Of a stretch of 64,000 bases of DNA, positions 18,577-28,550 are shown one piece after another. A program made the translations under genes and the position numbers. Each line of letters opens with the position of its first letter. Position 1 is the first letter of the stretch. This DNA comes from Aliikangiella coralliicola. GTDB taxonomy: Bacteria > Pseudomonadota > Gammaproteobacteria > Enterobacterales > Kangiellaceae. Where the stretch lies: the NCBI RefSeq assembly GCF_007004725.1, contig NZ_ML660161.1, positions 687,683 to 751,682 of the forward strand, written 5' to 3'. A model generated the notes under the pieces. That model was not told where the DNA came from. It saw only the letters and a list, made by a program, of their open reading frames with translations, and did no database searches.

Positions 18577-19824
18577 ATGGCCAGTTATAAAACCAAGCAG
18601 TATTCCGTTTTAACGATGAATACCACCGCTTTTGCCTTTAACTTCGCGGTGTGGACAATGTTTTCGATTATTGGAGTGAAAATAAAACAGGAATTGGGCT
18701 TAACCGATACTGAGTTTGGAATATTGGTGGCAACTCCAATTCTAACGGGATCGTTAACGCGTTTGCCATTAGGAATACTAACGGATCATTTTGGCGGAAG
18801 AATTGTTTTTTTCATTCAAATGATTTTAGTTGCCGTGGCGACTTATAGCTTAGCGTTTGCCTCACAATACTGGCAATACCTGTTAAGTGGATTATTTATT
18901 GGTTTGGCCGGTGGCTCATTCGCCATTGGTATTGCTTATACCTCTGCCTGGTTTGAAAAAGAAAAACAAGGTACCGCGATGGGAATTTTTGGTGCGGGCA
19001 ACGCGGGAGCCGCTATTACCAACCTGGTTGCGCCAATGATTGTTGTGGCTGCTGGCTGGCAAATGGTACCGAAAATATACTCAATTGCTATGGCGATAAT
19101 GGCGATTGTTTTCTGGTTTTTTACTTTTAACGATCCACATCAGGAGAAAAGAAAAGCTTCTGGTACTCATAAATCAATGGCCGAGCAACTTGCACCGCTA
19201 AAAGAGTTACGAGTGTGGCGGTTTGGATTGTACTACTACTTTGTTTTCGGTGGATTTGTGGCGCTAGCGCTTTGGTTACCCAAGTACTACATCGGCGAAT
19301 TTGGTCTTGATTTAAAAACAGCTTCCTTCATTACTTTAATTTTTACTTTGCCCTCAGGACTCATTCGGGCGCTAGGTGGTTACGTGTCTGACAAAGTTGG
19401 CGCCAGAGCAGTTAACTGGTGGGTCTTCTGGATTTCAGCAGCCTGTTTGTTCTTCCTTTCTTATCCTGAAACAAGTTTCACCGTAAAAGGCGTGGAAGGA
19501 AATATCAATTTTAATATAGGGCTAAGTGTCTGGATTTTCACTGCATTGGTTTTTGTGGTCGGCATTGCACAGGGTTTCGGTAAGGCGAGTGTCTACAAAA
19601 TTCTACACGATTACTACCCAAATAATATGGGTTCTGTCGGCGGAATGGTTGGTGTACTTGGTGGACTGGGCGGCTTTACCTTGCCTATTTTCTTTGGAAT
19701 TTTATCAGACTATACCAATGTTCGATCTTCATGTTTCATGTTGCTGTTTGCATTGGTTGCGGCCTGCATGTTGTGGATGAACTACTCAATCATTCAACAG
19801 AAGAAAGAAAGCGAAATATTGTAA
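18577..19824 (+). CDS. narK: Nitrate transporter, NarK1-type (MFS)
   Basis: 415 aa, twelve predicted transmembrane segments. MFS nitrate/nitrite porter signatures: RLPLGILTDHFGGR, GLAGGSFAIGIAYTSAWFEKEKQGTAMGIFGAGNAGAA (nitrate signature 1) and GGMVGVLGGLGGFTLP (signature 2). The short length and sequence fit the NarK1 subgroup, thought to be a proton-linked nitrate importer. It is the first gene after the FNR-like box. ATG 18577 has AGAGGA 8 bases upstream. A palindromic repeat separates it from narK2. Confidence 0.9.
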   Translation: MASYKTKQYSVLTMNTTAFAFNFAVWTMFSIIGVKIKQELGLTDTEFGILVATPILTGSLTRLPLGILTDHFGGRIVFFIQMILVAVATYSLAFASQYWQYLLSGLFIGLAGGSFAIGIAYTSAWFEKEKQGTAMGIFGAGNAGAAITNLVAPMIVVAAGWQMVPKIYSIAMAIMAIVFWFFTFNDPHQEKRKASGTHKSMAEQLAPLKELRVWRFGLYYYFVFGGFVALALWLPKYYIGEFGLDLKTASFITLIFTLPSGLIRALGGYVSDKVGARAVNWWVFWISAACLFFLSYPETSFTVKGVEGNINFNIGLSVWIFTALVFVVGIAQGFGKASVYKILHDYYPNNMGSVGGMVGVLGGLGGFTLPIFFGILSDYTNVRSSCFMLLFALVAACMLWMNYSIIQQKKESEIL

Positions 19825-19842
19825 TTGTAAAAAAGCTTTCTA

Positions 19843-19919
19843 CCTCTCCCTAACCCTCTCCTTCAAAGGAGAGGGGACTAAACTCCCTCGCCCTTTGGGA
19901 GAGGGCTGGGGAGAGGGGA
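19843..19919. repeat. REP-like palindromic intergenic repeat
   Basis: C-rich then G-rich nested palindrome: hairpin CCCTCTCCTT (19854-19863) / AAGGAGAGGG (19866-19875), a second CCCTCGCCC/GGGAGAGGG hairpin, and an outer pairing of CCTCTCCCTAA with GGGGAGAGG. This type of dispersed intergenic palindrome is frequent in gammaproteobacteria. Between narK1 and narK2 it could attenuate transcription or protect mRNA ends. A partial relative is at about 50257-50290. Confidence 0.65.
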
Positions 19920-20002
19920 TTTTTTAAAGTTCACTAAAGTAGATACAAACTGGGAACTTCTGCTTTAGAAAAAAATTTAAATTTTAAACATTGGAGCAAA
20001 CA

Positions 20003-21607
20003 ATGTCAGATATCAAGAAGTGGGATGTCGAAGATTCTAAGTTTTGGGAGTCTGAAGGAAAAAAGATTGCCAGTCGCAATCTATGGATTTCAATTCCGAG
20101 TCTTCTCTGCGGTTTCGCAGTGTGGTTGTACTGGGGAATTATTACAGTACAAATGTTAAACCTGGGTTTCCCGTTCGAGAAGTCTGAGTTATTTACATTG
20201 ATGGCTATTGCGGGATTAACCGGCGCGACTTTGCGTATACCGAGTAGCTTTTTCATTCGTTTGTGCGGCGGTCGTAACACCATTGTTTTCACCACTGCCT
20301 TATTGATGTTACCGGCTGCCGGAGCGGGGATTGCATTGCAAGATCAAAATACACCGCTGTGGGTATTTCAGGCGCTGGCGTTGTTGTCTGGTTTAGGTGG
20401 CGGAAACTTTGCTTCTTCAATGTCAAACATCAGCTTTTTCTATCCAAAAAAACAACAAGGCTTGGCGCTTGGGCTGAATGCTGGTTTAGGTAATTTTGGC
20501 GTGACGACCATGCAAATACTTGTTCCACTTGTTATGACGTTCGGTATCTTTGGCGGAGACTCTATGAGTCTTGTAAATACCTCAGGAACACTTATTGGAA
20601 AAATACCTGCCGGCGCTGATGCCTGGATTCACAACGCGGGTTTTGTATGGCTTCTTTTTCTTATTCCATTAGCACTTGTTGGATGGTGGGGCATGAACAA
20701 CATAAAAGCGCCTCATGTTACACCTGACCTGCCAAACCCAGTTGTTTCTTTCTCGATGATCACGATTATGTTGCTAATCGGTTTCGCTGCTGCAACTGTT
20801 GGCTTGTGGTTAATGTTGCCAGAAAATGTTAACGGCTCCGGCTTTGGTGTTCCTAAAGAGTTAGTTTTGGTTGGCGTCGTTGGTGCTACGGTAATGCTCT
20901 TAAAATTACTACCTGGAAAAATAAGTGAAAACCTGGAGCGTCAATATAAAATTTTTAATAATCCGCACACTTGGGTCATGAGTATTATTTATACCATGAC
21001 CTTCGGTTCGTTTATCGGTTTTGCAGCAGCTTTTCCATTATCAATTAAAGTCATCTTTGGTTATCAACATATCATGGTTGATGGTGTGATGACCCATGAC
21101 ACTGTTAATGCGAACGGACCTAGCGCATTAATGTTCGCCTGGATGGGCGCGTTTATCGGCGCTTTAATTCGCCCGGTTGGCGGCTGGATCGCAGACAAAA
21201 TGGGCGGCGCTAAAGTGACCCAGATTTGTTCGATTGTTATGGTTGCGAGTGCCTTGGGTGTTGCTTATTACATGAAAGCTGCCTACAGCTCTGCAACGCC
21301 AGAAGAGTTCTTTGTTCCCTTCTTTATCTTGTTTCTGGTTTTATTTGCAGCTACCGGTATTGGCAATGGTTCTACTTTTAGAACGATTTCAATGGTGTTT
21401 AATAAAGAACAGGCGGGTCCAGTTTTAGGTTGGACATCAGCCATCGCAGCTTACGGTGCATTTTACATTCCTAAAGTTTTAGGTGAGCAAATTAAGCTAA
21501 CCACTCCCGAAGTTGCATTAATAGGTTTTGCTGCTTTCTACGCGGTTTGCATCGGAATTAACTGGTGGTTTTATTTGAGAAAGGGGGCCGAATTCCATAA
21601 TCCATAA
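20003..21607 (+). CDS. narK: Nitrate/nitrite antiporter, NarK2-type (MFS)
   Basis: 534 aa from ATG 20003, with TTGGAG 7 bases upstream. Twelve to fourteen predicted TM segments. Signatures: RIPSSFFIRLCGGRNT, GLGGGNFASSMSNISFFYPKKQQGLALGLNAGLGNFG and RPVGGWIADKMGGAKV. Residues about 228-320 hold an extra pair of hydrophobic segments and a loop typical of the longer NarK2 group, which exchanges nitrate for nitrite. Two different NarK proteins ahead of narG are common in denitrifiers; here they are separate genes rather than fused. The last codons are followed by a GCGCTG-TTCG-CAGCGC hairpin. Confidence 0.9.
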   Translation: MSDIKKWDVEDSKFWESEGKKIASRNLWISIPSLLCGFAVWLYWGIITVQMLNLGFPFEKSELFTLMAIAGLTGATLRIPSSFFIRLCGGRNTIVFTTALLMLPAAGAGIALQDQNTPLWVFQALALLSGLGGGNFASSMSNISFFYPKKQQGLALGLNAGLGNFGVTTMQILVPLVMTFGIFGGDSMSLVNTSGTLIGKIPAGADAWIHNAGFVWLLFLIPLALVGWWGMNNIKAPHVTPDLPNPVVSFSMITIMLLIGFAAATVGLWLMLPENVNGSGFGVPKELVLVGVVGATVMLLKLLPGKISENLERQYKIFNNPHTWVMSIIYTMTFGSFIGFAAAFPLSIKVIFGYQHIMVDGVMTHDTVNANGPSALMFAWMGAFIGALIRPVGGWIADKMGGAKVTQICSIVMVASALGVAYYMKAAYSSATPEEFFVPFFILFLVLFAATGIGNGSTFRTISMVFNKEQAGPVLGWTSAIAAYGAFYIPKVLGEQIKLTTPEVALIGFAAFYAVCIGINWWFYLRKGAEFHNP

Positions 21608-21646
21608 AATATTAAATAAAAAAATAGGAATTCGAAATTTGTAGGA

Positions 21647-21662
21647 GCGCTGTTCGCAGCGC
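21647..21662. repeat. Hairpin with TTCG tetraloop (REP-like unit)
   Basis: GCGCTG-TTCG-CAGCGC, preceded by GTAGGA. The pattern is typical of REP units associated with RAYT transposases (family knowledge). It lies between narK2 and narG, where it could adjust downstream expression or stabilise mRNA. Confidence 0.6.
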
Positions 21663-21732
21663 GAATCATTATTAAAGTATTTACTAGGTGGCCGTCAATG
21701 ACACAACGGTTACGGGTCAACGGAGAAAAAAG

Positions 21733-24700
21733 ATGAGTCAATTTCTTGATCGCTTACAGTTTTTTAAAAAGAAAACTGGCGAGTTTGCAGATGGACATGG
21801 TGAAACAACCAATGAAAGTCGCGAATGGGAAGATAGTTATCGCCAGCGCTGGCAGCATGACAAAATTGTTCGGTCTACTCACGGCGTTAATTGCACGGGA
21901 TCTTGTTCCTGGAAAATCTATGTAAAAAATGGTCTGGTTACCTGGGAAACCCAACAAACCGATTATCCTCGAACTCGACCTGACTTACCGAACCACGAGC
22001 CACGTGGTTGTCCGCGAGGAGCAAGTTATTCGTGGTATTTATATAGTGCTAACAGGCTAAAGTATCCCAAGGTTCGTAAACCATTATTAAAACTTTGGCG
22101 TGAAGCTCGCGCAACGATGAACCCGGTAGATGCCTGGGCCTCGATTGTTGAAGATAAAGAGAAAGCAACCTCTTATAAATCAAAACGCGGCTTAGGTGGA
22201 TTTGTGCGGTCAAGTTGGGATGAGGTGAATGAAATCATCGCTTCGGCCAATGTTTACACGGCCAAAACTTATGGACCTGATCGCGTTATCGGTTTTTCTC
22301 CAATTCCCGCTATGTCGATGGTTTCCTACGCTGCCGGTTCGCGCTACCTTTCGTTGATCGGTGGCGTTTGCATGAGCTTCTACGATTGGTACTGTGACCT
22401 ACCGCCATCATCGCCAATGGTTTGGGGAGAGCAAACTGATGTTCCCGAGTCTGCCGACTGGTATAACTCAAACTATATTATTGCCTGGGGATCAAATGTT
22501 CCACAGACACGTTCGCCGGATGCTCACTTTTTTACAGAGGTAAGATATAAAGGTGCAAAAACTGTTTCGATCACACCTGATTATGCCGAAGTTTCCAAAC
22601 TAACTGACGAATGGTTGAATCCAAAACAGGGGAGTGACGCGGCACTCGGAATGGCGTTTGGACATGTCATTCTCAAAGAGTTTCATTTAGACAACCCGAG
22701 TGAATACTTCACCGATTATGTTCGTCAATACACCGACTTTCCGATGTTAGTGGTGTTAGATAAACATGAAAATGGAGCACTTAAATCTACGCGTTTCTTA
22801 AGAGCTTCAGATTTGGCTGATAACCTGGGACAAGAAAATAATCCGGAATGGAAAACCATTGGAATTGATGAAAATTCAAATGATGAACTAGTTTCTCCGC
22901 TTGGTTCCATCGGCTATCGTTGGGGAGAAAAAGGTAAATGGAATATTGAAGAAAGAGAAGGCAAAGACGGTAAGCCTACAAAGTTAAAACTATCACTTAT
23001 TGGCGGTGATGTTTCTGCAGTTGCTTTTCCACATTTCGCTGCAGATGATACCAACAAACATTGGGTTTCCTGTGAACATGACGAAGTTCTGGTGCGAAAT
23101 GTTCCCACTAAAACGCTGACAGGAAGTAATGGCGAAGAAATTGTAGTTGCGACCGTTTATGATTTGATGATGGCCAACTATGGTCTTGATCGAGGGCTTG
23201 GTGGCGATAATGTTGCTTCAAGTTATGACGATAACACTCCGTTCACGCCAGCATGGCAAGAAAAAATTACCGGAGTGGCCAGGGATAAAGTGATCAAGGT
23301 TGCCCGTGAGTTTGCTGACACGGCTAACAAAACCAAGGGTAAGTCGATGATTATTGTTGGGGCGGCGATGAACCATTGGTATCACATGGATATGAACTAT
23401 CGCGCCTTGATCAATATGTTGATGATGTGTGGTTGTGTTGGTCAATCTGGTGGTGGTTGGGCGCACTATGTTGGACAAGAAAAGCTACGCCCGCAAACTG
23501 GCTGGTTGCCTCTTGCGTTTGGTTTGGATTGGTCTCGACCGCCGCGCCAGATGAACTCAACTTCATTTTTCTATAACCATTCTTCACAGTGGCGTCATGA
23601 GAAAGTCAGTATTCATGAGGTGCTTTCACCGCTTGCTGATAAAAATGAATTTTCTGAGCATATGCTCGATTACAACATTAAAGCAGAAAGAATGGGGTGG
23701 CTGCCTTCTGCTCCCCAATTAAATAGAAATCCATTGCAGATCACTAAAGACGCAGAAGCAGCCGGCATGGACCCGAAAGATTATGTGGTGCAGGAGTTGA
23801 AAAGCGGCGGCATTAAATTTGCGGCTGAAGCGCCGGATGCGCCTGAAAACTTCCCTCGTAATCTATTTGTATGGCGGTCCAATTTACTCGGTTCTTCCGG
23901 TAAAGGGCATGAGTACATGTTGAAGTATTTGCTCGGCGCAAAAAATGGTGTCATGAACGAAGATCTGGGCAAGAGAGATGGGTTTAAACCAGAAGAAGCC
24001 GAGTGGGTTGATGAAGGGGCGACCGGTAAACTTGATTTGGTTACAACCCTGGATTTCCGTATGTCATCCACTTGCATGTTTTCGGACATTGTTTTGCCAA
24101 CGGCGTGTTGGTATGAAAAAGATGACCTCAATACTTCTGATATGCATCCGTTTATTCATCCCCTGTCAACTGCTGTTGACCCGGCGTGGGAAGCGAAATC
24201 TGACTGGGAAATTTATAAAGGCATTGCGAAGAAATTTTCGGAAGTCTCTGAGGGGCAGTTGGGTGTTGAAAAAGATTTTGTGACTGTGCCGATGCTGCAT
24301 GACACTCCCGGAGAACTGGCACAACCATTTGACGTAAAAGATTGGAAAAAAGGTGAGTGTGATTTAATTCCTGGAATGACTGCACCGAATATGATGGTGG
24401 TTGAAAGAGATTATCCAAACACTTACAAAAAATTTACTTCACTCGGCCCATTGATGGATAAGCTAGGTAATGGCGGAAAAGGTATTAGCTGGAACACTGA
24501 TGATGAAATTGAGTTGTTAGGAGATTTAAACCATCGCAACCTGGATGAAGGCGTAAGCGAAGGCCGACCTATTATAGAATCGGCAATTGATGCTGCTGAA
24601 ACCATATTAACCTTTGCGCCGGAAACGAACGGAAATGTAGCAGTTAAAGCCTGGGAAGCGTTAGGCGAATTTACCGGTCGAGAACATACGCATTTAGCAA

Positions 24701-25500
24701 CACCGAAGCACGAAGAAAAAATTCGATTCCGTGACGTTCAGGCCCAGCCAAGAAAAATTATTTCTTCGCCAACCTGGTCAGGATTAGAAGACGAACATGT
24801 GAGTTACAACGCAGGATATACCAATGTTCACGAACTGATCCCTTGGCGAACAATCACCGGTCGACAACAGTTCTATCAAGATCACAAATGGATGCAGGCT
24901 TTCGGTGAGCAGTTTGTTTCTTATCGTCCGCCTATCAATACCAAGACAGTTGATCTGGTTAAAGGCACCAAACAAAACGGTAATAAAGAAGTCGTGCTTA
25001 ATTGGATTACACCTCATCAAAAGTGGGGAATTCATAGTACTTACTCAGACAATTTGCTGATGTTAACGCTTTCTCGTGGTGGCCCGATTATCTGGATGAG
25101 TGAAACAGATGCCAAAGAAGCTGAAATTGAAGATAACGATTGGGTTGAAGTATTTAATGCCAATGGTGCTATTGCTTGTCGCGCAGTTGTTTCTCAAAGG
25201 GTTAACCAGGGAATGGTCATGATGTATCACGCGCAAGAGCGGATTGTCAATGTGCCTGGAAGCGAAATGACTGGAACTCGTGGTGGTCATCATAACTCGG
25301 TGACCCGTGTAGTAATGAAGCCGACCCATATGATTGGCGGTTATGCGCAACAAGCCTGGGGTTTTAACTACTATGGAACGGTTGGCTGTAACCGTGATGA
25401 GTTTGTTGTGGTAAGAAAAATGGCGAAAGTTGACTGGCTGGATGGATCGGACAGCGACGACTTACCACGACCACTTCCAACAGATCCCGATAACGCTTAA
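21733..25500 (+). CDS. narG: Respiratory nitrate reductase alpha subunit
   Basis: 1255 aa from ATG 21733 (CGGAGA 7 bases upstream), the usual NarG length; an in-frame start at 21688 would add 15 residues. Catalytic subunit that reduces nitrate to nitrite at a Mo-bisMGD centre on the cytoplasmic side. The FS0 cluster motif HGVNCTGSCSW...GCPRG is present near the N-terminus. The Mo-ligand Asp is within YCDLPPSSPMVWGEQTDVPE. The C-terminal cofactor-binding part (TGRQQFYQDH, GTRGGHHNSVTR) is intact. Second-position twin Arg is absent from the N-terminus, as usual for NarG, which stays cytoplasmic. First of four tightly packed narGHJI genes. Confidence 0.97.
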   Translation: MSQFLDRLQFFKKKTGEFADGHGETTNESREWEDSYRQRWQHDKIVRSTHGVNCTGSCSWKIYVKNGLVTWETQQTDYPRTRPDLPNHEPRGCPRGASYSWYLYSANRLKYPKVRKPLLKLWREARATMNPVDAWASIVEDKEKATSYKSKRGLGGFVRSSWDEVNEIIASANVYTAKTYGPDRVIGFSPIPAMSMVSYAAGSRYLSLIGGVCMSFYDWYCDLPPSSPMVWGEQTDVPESADWYNSNYIIAWGSNVPQTRSPDAHFFTEVRYKGAKTVSITPDYAEVSKLTDEWLNPKQGSDAALGMAFGHVILKEFHLDNPSEYFTDYVRQYTDFPMLVVLDKHENGALKSTRFLRASDLADNLGQENNPEWKTIGIDENSNDELVSPLGSIGYRWGEKGKWNIEEREGKDGKPTKLKLSLIGGDVSAVAFPHFAADDTNKHWVSCEHDEVLVRNVPTKTLTGSNGEEIVVATVYDLMMANYGLDRGLGGDNVASSYDDNTPFTPAWQEKITGVARDKVIKVAREFADTANKTKGKSMIIVGAAMNHWYHMDMNYRALINMLMMCGCVGQSGGGWAHYVGQEKLRPQTGWLPLAFGLDWSRPPRQMNSTSFFYNHSSQWRHEKVSIHEVLSPLADKNEFSEHMLDYNIKAERMGWLPSAPQLNRNPLQITKDAEAAGMDPKDYVVQELKSGGIKFAAEAPDAPENFPRNLFVWRSNLLGSSGKGHEYMLKYLLGAKNGVMNEDLGKRDGFKPEEAEWVDEGATGKLDLVTTLDFRMSSTCMFSDIVLPTACWYEKDDLNTSDMHPFIHPLSTAVDPAWEAKSDWEIYKGIAKKFSEVSEGQLGVEKDFVTVPMLHDTPGELAQPFDVKDWKKGECDLIPGMTAPNMMVVERDYPNTYKKFTSLGPLMDKLGNGGKGISWNTDDEIELLGDLNHRNLDEGVSEGRPIIESAIDAAETILTFAPETNGNVAVKAWEALGEFTGREHTHLATPKHEEKIRFRDVQAQPRKIISSPTWSGLEDEHVSYNAGYTNVHELIPWRTITGRQQFYQDHKWMQAFGEQFVSYRPPINTKTVDLVKGTKQNGNKEVVLNWITPHQKWGIHSTYSDNLLMLTLSRGGPIIWMSETDAKEAEIEDNDWVEVFNANGAIACRAVVSQRVNQGMVMMYHAQERIVNVPGSEMTGTRGGHHNSVTRVVMKPTHMIGGYAQQAWGFNYYGTVGCNRDEFVVVRKMAKVDWLDGSDSDDLPRPLPTDPDNA

Positions 25501-25511
25501 GGAGACAGACC

Positions 25512-27050
25512 ATGAAAATAAGATCTCAAATAGGTATGGTACTTAACCTCGATAAGTGTATCGGTTGTCATACCTGTTCAATTACCTGCAAAAATGTTTG
25601 GACTTCACGTGAAGGCATGGAATACGCCTGGTTTAATAATGTCGAAACCAAACCTGGTATCGGCTATCCCAAAGAGTGGGAAAATCAGGACAAATGGAAT
25701 GGTGGCTGGGTGAGAAAATCCAACGGTGATATTCAACCTAAGATTGGTGGAAAATTCCGTGTGTTAGCTAATATTTTTGCTAACCCGGATCTACCGGAAA
25801 TTGACGATTATTACGAACCCTTTGATTACGATTACCAACATTTGCATACCGCGCCTGAAGTGAAACATCAGCCAACGGCTCGTCCGCGTTCGGTTATTTC
25901 CGGAAAACGAATGCAAAAAATCGAGTGGGGGCCAAATTGGGAAGAAATTCTCGGCACTGAGTTTGCAAAAAGAAGCAAAGATAAAAACTTCGACAACATG
26001 CAAAAAGAAATTTACGGCGAGTATGAAAATACATTCATGATGTATTTACCTCGTTTGTGCGAACATTGTCTTAATCCTACTTGTGCTGCATCTTGTCCTT
26101 CCGGTGCGATTTATAAGCGTGAAGAAGATGGTATTGTTTTGATTGACCAGGAAAAATGTCGCGGATGGAGAATGTGCGTTAGTGGATGCCCGTATAAAAA
26201 AATCTACTACAACTGGAAATCAGGAAAATCAGAAAAATGTATTTTCTGTTACCCGAGAATTGAAGCGGGTATGCCGACAATCTGTTCTGAAACTTGTGTT
26301 GGAAGAATTCGTTATCTTGGCGTTTTACTCTACGATGCAGACAAAATTAAAGAGGTGGCTTCCACGGCATCGGAAACCGATTTATACGAAAAGCAGTTAG
26401 AGGTTTTCCTTGATCCTAATGATCCTGAAGTTATCGCTCAGGCTCGTAAAGATGGCATTACCGACTCAGTCATTGAAGCTGCGCAGAAGTCGCCGGTTTA
26501 CAAAATGGCTGTTGATTGGAAGCTAGCATTGCCGCTACATCCTGAGTATCGCACTTTACCGATGGTTTGGTACGTTCCGTCTCTAAGCCCAATTCAAAAC
26601 GCAGTTGAAGCTGGCACTTTAGGAATGGCTGGCGTTATTCCTGACATTCGTTCCTTGCGAATTCCGCTTAAGTATTTGGCTAACTTACTAACTGCTGGTG
26701 ATGAAGAGCCTATCGTTCGCGCATTGGAAAGACTACTGGCGATGCGCGCTTATAAACGGGCTGAACACGTAGAAGGTATTGAAGATCTAGAAGTGTTACG
26801 GCAAGTTGGATTAAGTAAAAAGCAGGCAGAGGAAATGTACCGCTACCTGGCGATTGCCAACTATGAAGATCGTTATGTGATACCGACAGGGCATCGAGAA
26901 ATGAATGTGCCAGAAGCCTATGGTGAAAAAAGCGGCTGTGGTTTTACTTTTGGCAATGGCTGCGGTACAGGAAAGAGCGATGTCAATATGTTTGGCGCGA
27001 AAAAAGTATCCCGTCGTGACGTTATTAAAACCGTGAACGTAGGAGAATAA
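25512..27050 (+). CDS. narH: Respiratory nitrate reductase beta subunit
   Basis: 512 aa electron-transfer subunit carrying four Fe-S clusters between NarI haems and NarG. Ferredoxin-like Cys groups: CIGCHTCSITCKNVW (near residue 16), CEHCLNPTCAASCPSGA, CRGWRMCVSGCPYKK and KCIFCYPRIEAG...CSETCVG. The Trp in CRGWRMC replaces a cysteine, the hallmark of the [3Fe-4S] cluster in NarH. It starts 11 bases after narG with GGAGA. Confidence 0.97.
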   Translation: MKIRSQIGMVLNLDKCIGCHTCSITCKNVWTSREGMEYAWFNNVETKPGIGYPKEWENQDKWNGGWVRKSNGDIQPKIGGKFRVLANIFANPDLPEIDDYYEPFDYDYQHLHTAPEVKHQPTARPRSVISGKRMQKIEWGPNWEEILGTEFAKRSKDKNFDNMQKEIYGEYENTFMMYLPRLCEHCLNPTCAASCPSGAIYKREEDGIVLIDQEKCRGWRMCVSGCPYKKIYYNWKSGKSEKCIFCYPRIEAGMPTICSETCVGRIRYLGVLLYDADKIKEVASTASETDLYEKQLEVFLDPNDPEVIAQARKDGITDSVIEAAQKSPVYKMAVDWKLALPLHPEYRTLPMVWYVPSLSPIQNAVEAGTLGMAGVIPDIRSLRIPLKYLANLLTAGDEEPIVRALERLLAMRAYKRAEHVEGIEDLEVLRQVGLSKKQAEEMYRYLAIANYEDRYVIPTGHREMNVPEAYGEKSGCGFTFGNGCGTGKSDVNMFGAKKVSRRDVIKTVNVGE

Positions 27051-27053
27051 ACC

Positions 27054-27812
27054 GTGTTAATTTTAAAAGTGATTTCACGATTACTCGATTATCCTACCGC
27101 AGAACTATTTCGTGCCGCGGATGAGATAATTGAAGTTGTTGAGCAAACAGAAGAAATAAATCAACAGCAGCGAAACCAGTTAATTCAATTTATTGATGTG
27201 CTTACCAACAAAGATTTATTCGACGCTCAGGAACGCTTCGATTTACTTTTTGACCGCGGTCGTGCGTTGTCTTTGTTGTTGTTTGAACACGTTCACGGAG
27301 AATCCCGTGATCGTGGTCAGGCGATGGTTGATTTAATGAACGTCTATAAAACCAAAGGGTTTGAAGTTGAAGCGGCTCAGCTGCCGGATTACATCCCTTT
27401 ATTTCTGGAATTTTTAAGCGAACAAGACAAGCCTTATGTTCAAGAATGGTTAGGCGATGTTTGTCACATATTAATGATGTTGTCTGAAAGACTGATTGAT
27501 CGAGATTGTGATTATTCGATTTTGTTTGATTGCCTTATAGAAATATCAGGTCATGAAGTTGATCGAGAAGAAATTGCGGAAAGTGTTCGTCAGGAAAAAC
27601 GTGACGACACCATCGAAGCAATCGACAAAGAGTGGGAAGATAAAGAGATCCGTTTTGATGAGCCGGCTGCTGGTCAGTGTTCTAGTGCCAGTATCCGCAA
27701 CAGTGCCAGTTCACTCGACCCAGATGCTGTCCAGCAAGTGCCAATAACCTGGCACGACGACTTTATTAATAAGCGTTCTAATAACAACGCCACTGAAACA
27801 GCAGGAATGTAA
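27054..27812 (+). CDS. narJ: Nitrate reductase molybdenum cofactor assembly chaperone
   Basis: 252 aa, all-helical TorD/NarJ family. It binds NarG and allows Mo cofactor insertion before membrane attachment; it is not part of the final enzyme. Seen: the SRLLDYPTAELF start, LFEHVHGESRDRGQAMVDL, a conserved NarJ motif, and LPDYIPLFLEFLS. GTG 27054 starts 3 bases after the narH stop. The last 60 residues are acidic and low in complexity. Confidence 0.95.
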   Translation: MLILKVISRLLDYPTAELFRAADEIIEVVEQTEEINQQQRNQLIQFIDVLTNKDLFDAQERFDLLFDRGRALSLLLFEHVHGESRDRGQAMVDLMNVYKTKGFEVEAAQLPDYIPLFLEFLSEQDKPYVQEWLGDVCHILMMLSERLIDRDCDYSILFDCLIEISGHEVDREEIAESVRQEKRDDTIEAIDKEWEDKEIRFDEPAAGQCSSASIRNSASSLDPDAVQQVPITWHDDFINKRSNNNATETAGM

Positions 27813-27822
27813 GGAGCCTATT

Positions 27823-28500
27823 ATGTCTAATTTTAACAATCTACTCTTCGGCGTTTATCCCTACATCACTATCTTCATCTGCATAGTGGGTTGCTGGATC
27901 CGGTTTGATCGTGAGCCTTACACCTGGAAAGCCGATTCCAGTCAAATGCTTAATGGAAAAGGTTTTCGTATAGCGAGTAATCTATTTCATGTTGGCGTCA
28001 TATTTATTTTACTTGGGCATTTTGTTGGCCTATTAACACCGGTTTCCATTTATCATCATTTTATTTCAACGGCTGACAAGCAAATGTTAGCAATGGTCAG
28101 TGGTGGATTTTTTGGTGTGCTTTGCCTGATAGGTTTATTGATGTTAATTAAGCGTCGATTGACTGATCCCAGAGTGAGAGCGTCATCAAAGACATCAGAT
28201 ATCCTGATTCTGATTATGTTACTTGTTCAGCTCGTACTGGGGCTGATGACTATTTTTGTTTCAATGGATCATCTGGATGGTTCTGTAATGGTGCTGTTGG
28301 GTGAGTGGGCTCAAAGTATTGTGACTTTCCAGGGAATGCAAGCTGCTGCAGCCATTGAATCTGTTCATATCATTTACAAGCTTCATATACTTGTTGGTTT
28401 AACCATGATTTTGATGTTTCCATTTACTCGTCTGGTGCATGTTATCAGTGTTCCGATTTGGTACTTAGGCCGACGTTATCAAGTTGTTAGACAGCGATAA
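27823..28500 (+). CDS. narI: Respiratory nitrate reductase gamma subunit (cytochrome b)
   Basis: 225 aa, five predicted TM helices. It oxidises quinol on the periplasmic side and carries two b haems to NarH. Haem-ligand histidine regions: NLFHVGVIFILLGHFVGL near residues 55-70 and IIYKLHILVG...FTRLVHVIS near the C-terminus. The C-terminal length is normal. GGAG lies upstream of ATG 27823. A palindrome TTTAAAGG-TGCG-CCTTTAAA follows the stop. Confidence 0.95.
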   Translation: MSNFNNLLFGVYPYITIFICIVGCWIRFDREPYTWKADSSQMLNGKGFRIASNLFHVGVIFILLGHFVGLLTPVSIYHHFISTADKQMLAMVSGGFFGVLCLIGLLMLIKRRLTDPRVRASSKTSDILILIMLLVQLVLGLMTIFVSMDHLDGSVMVLLGEWAQSIVTFQGMQAAAAIESVHIIYKLHILVGLTMILMFPFTRLVHVISVPIWYLGRRYQVVRQR

Positions 28501-28515
28501 ATTTGCAAGTAATTA

Positions 28516-28535
28516 TTTAAAGGTGCGCCTTTAAA
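28516..28535 (+). terminator. Hairpin after narI
   Basis: TTTAAAGG-TGCG-CCTTTAAA, 8-bp stem, 16 bases after the narI stop. Only a GTTGT tail follows, so termination is probably partial and ppiC can be co-transcribed. Confidence 0.5.
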
Positions 28536-28550
28536 GTTGTACCCGAGTTG

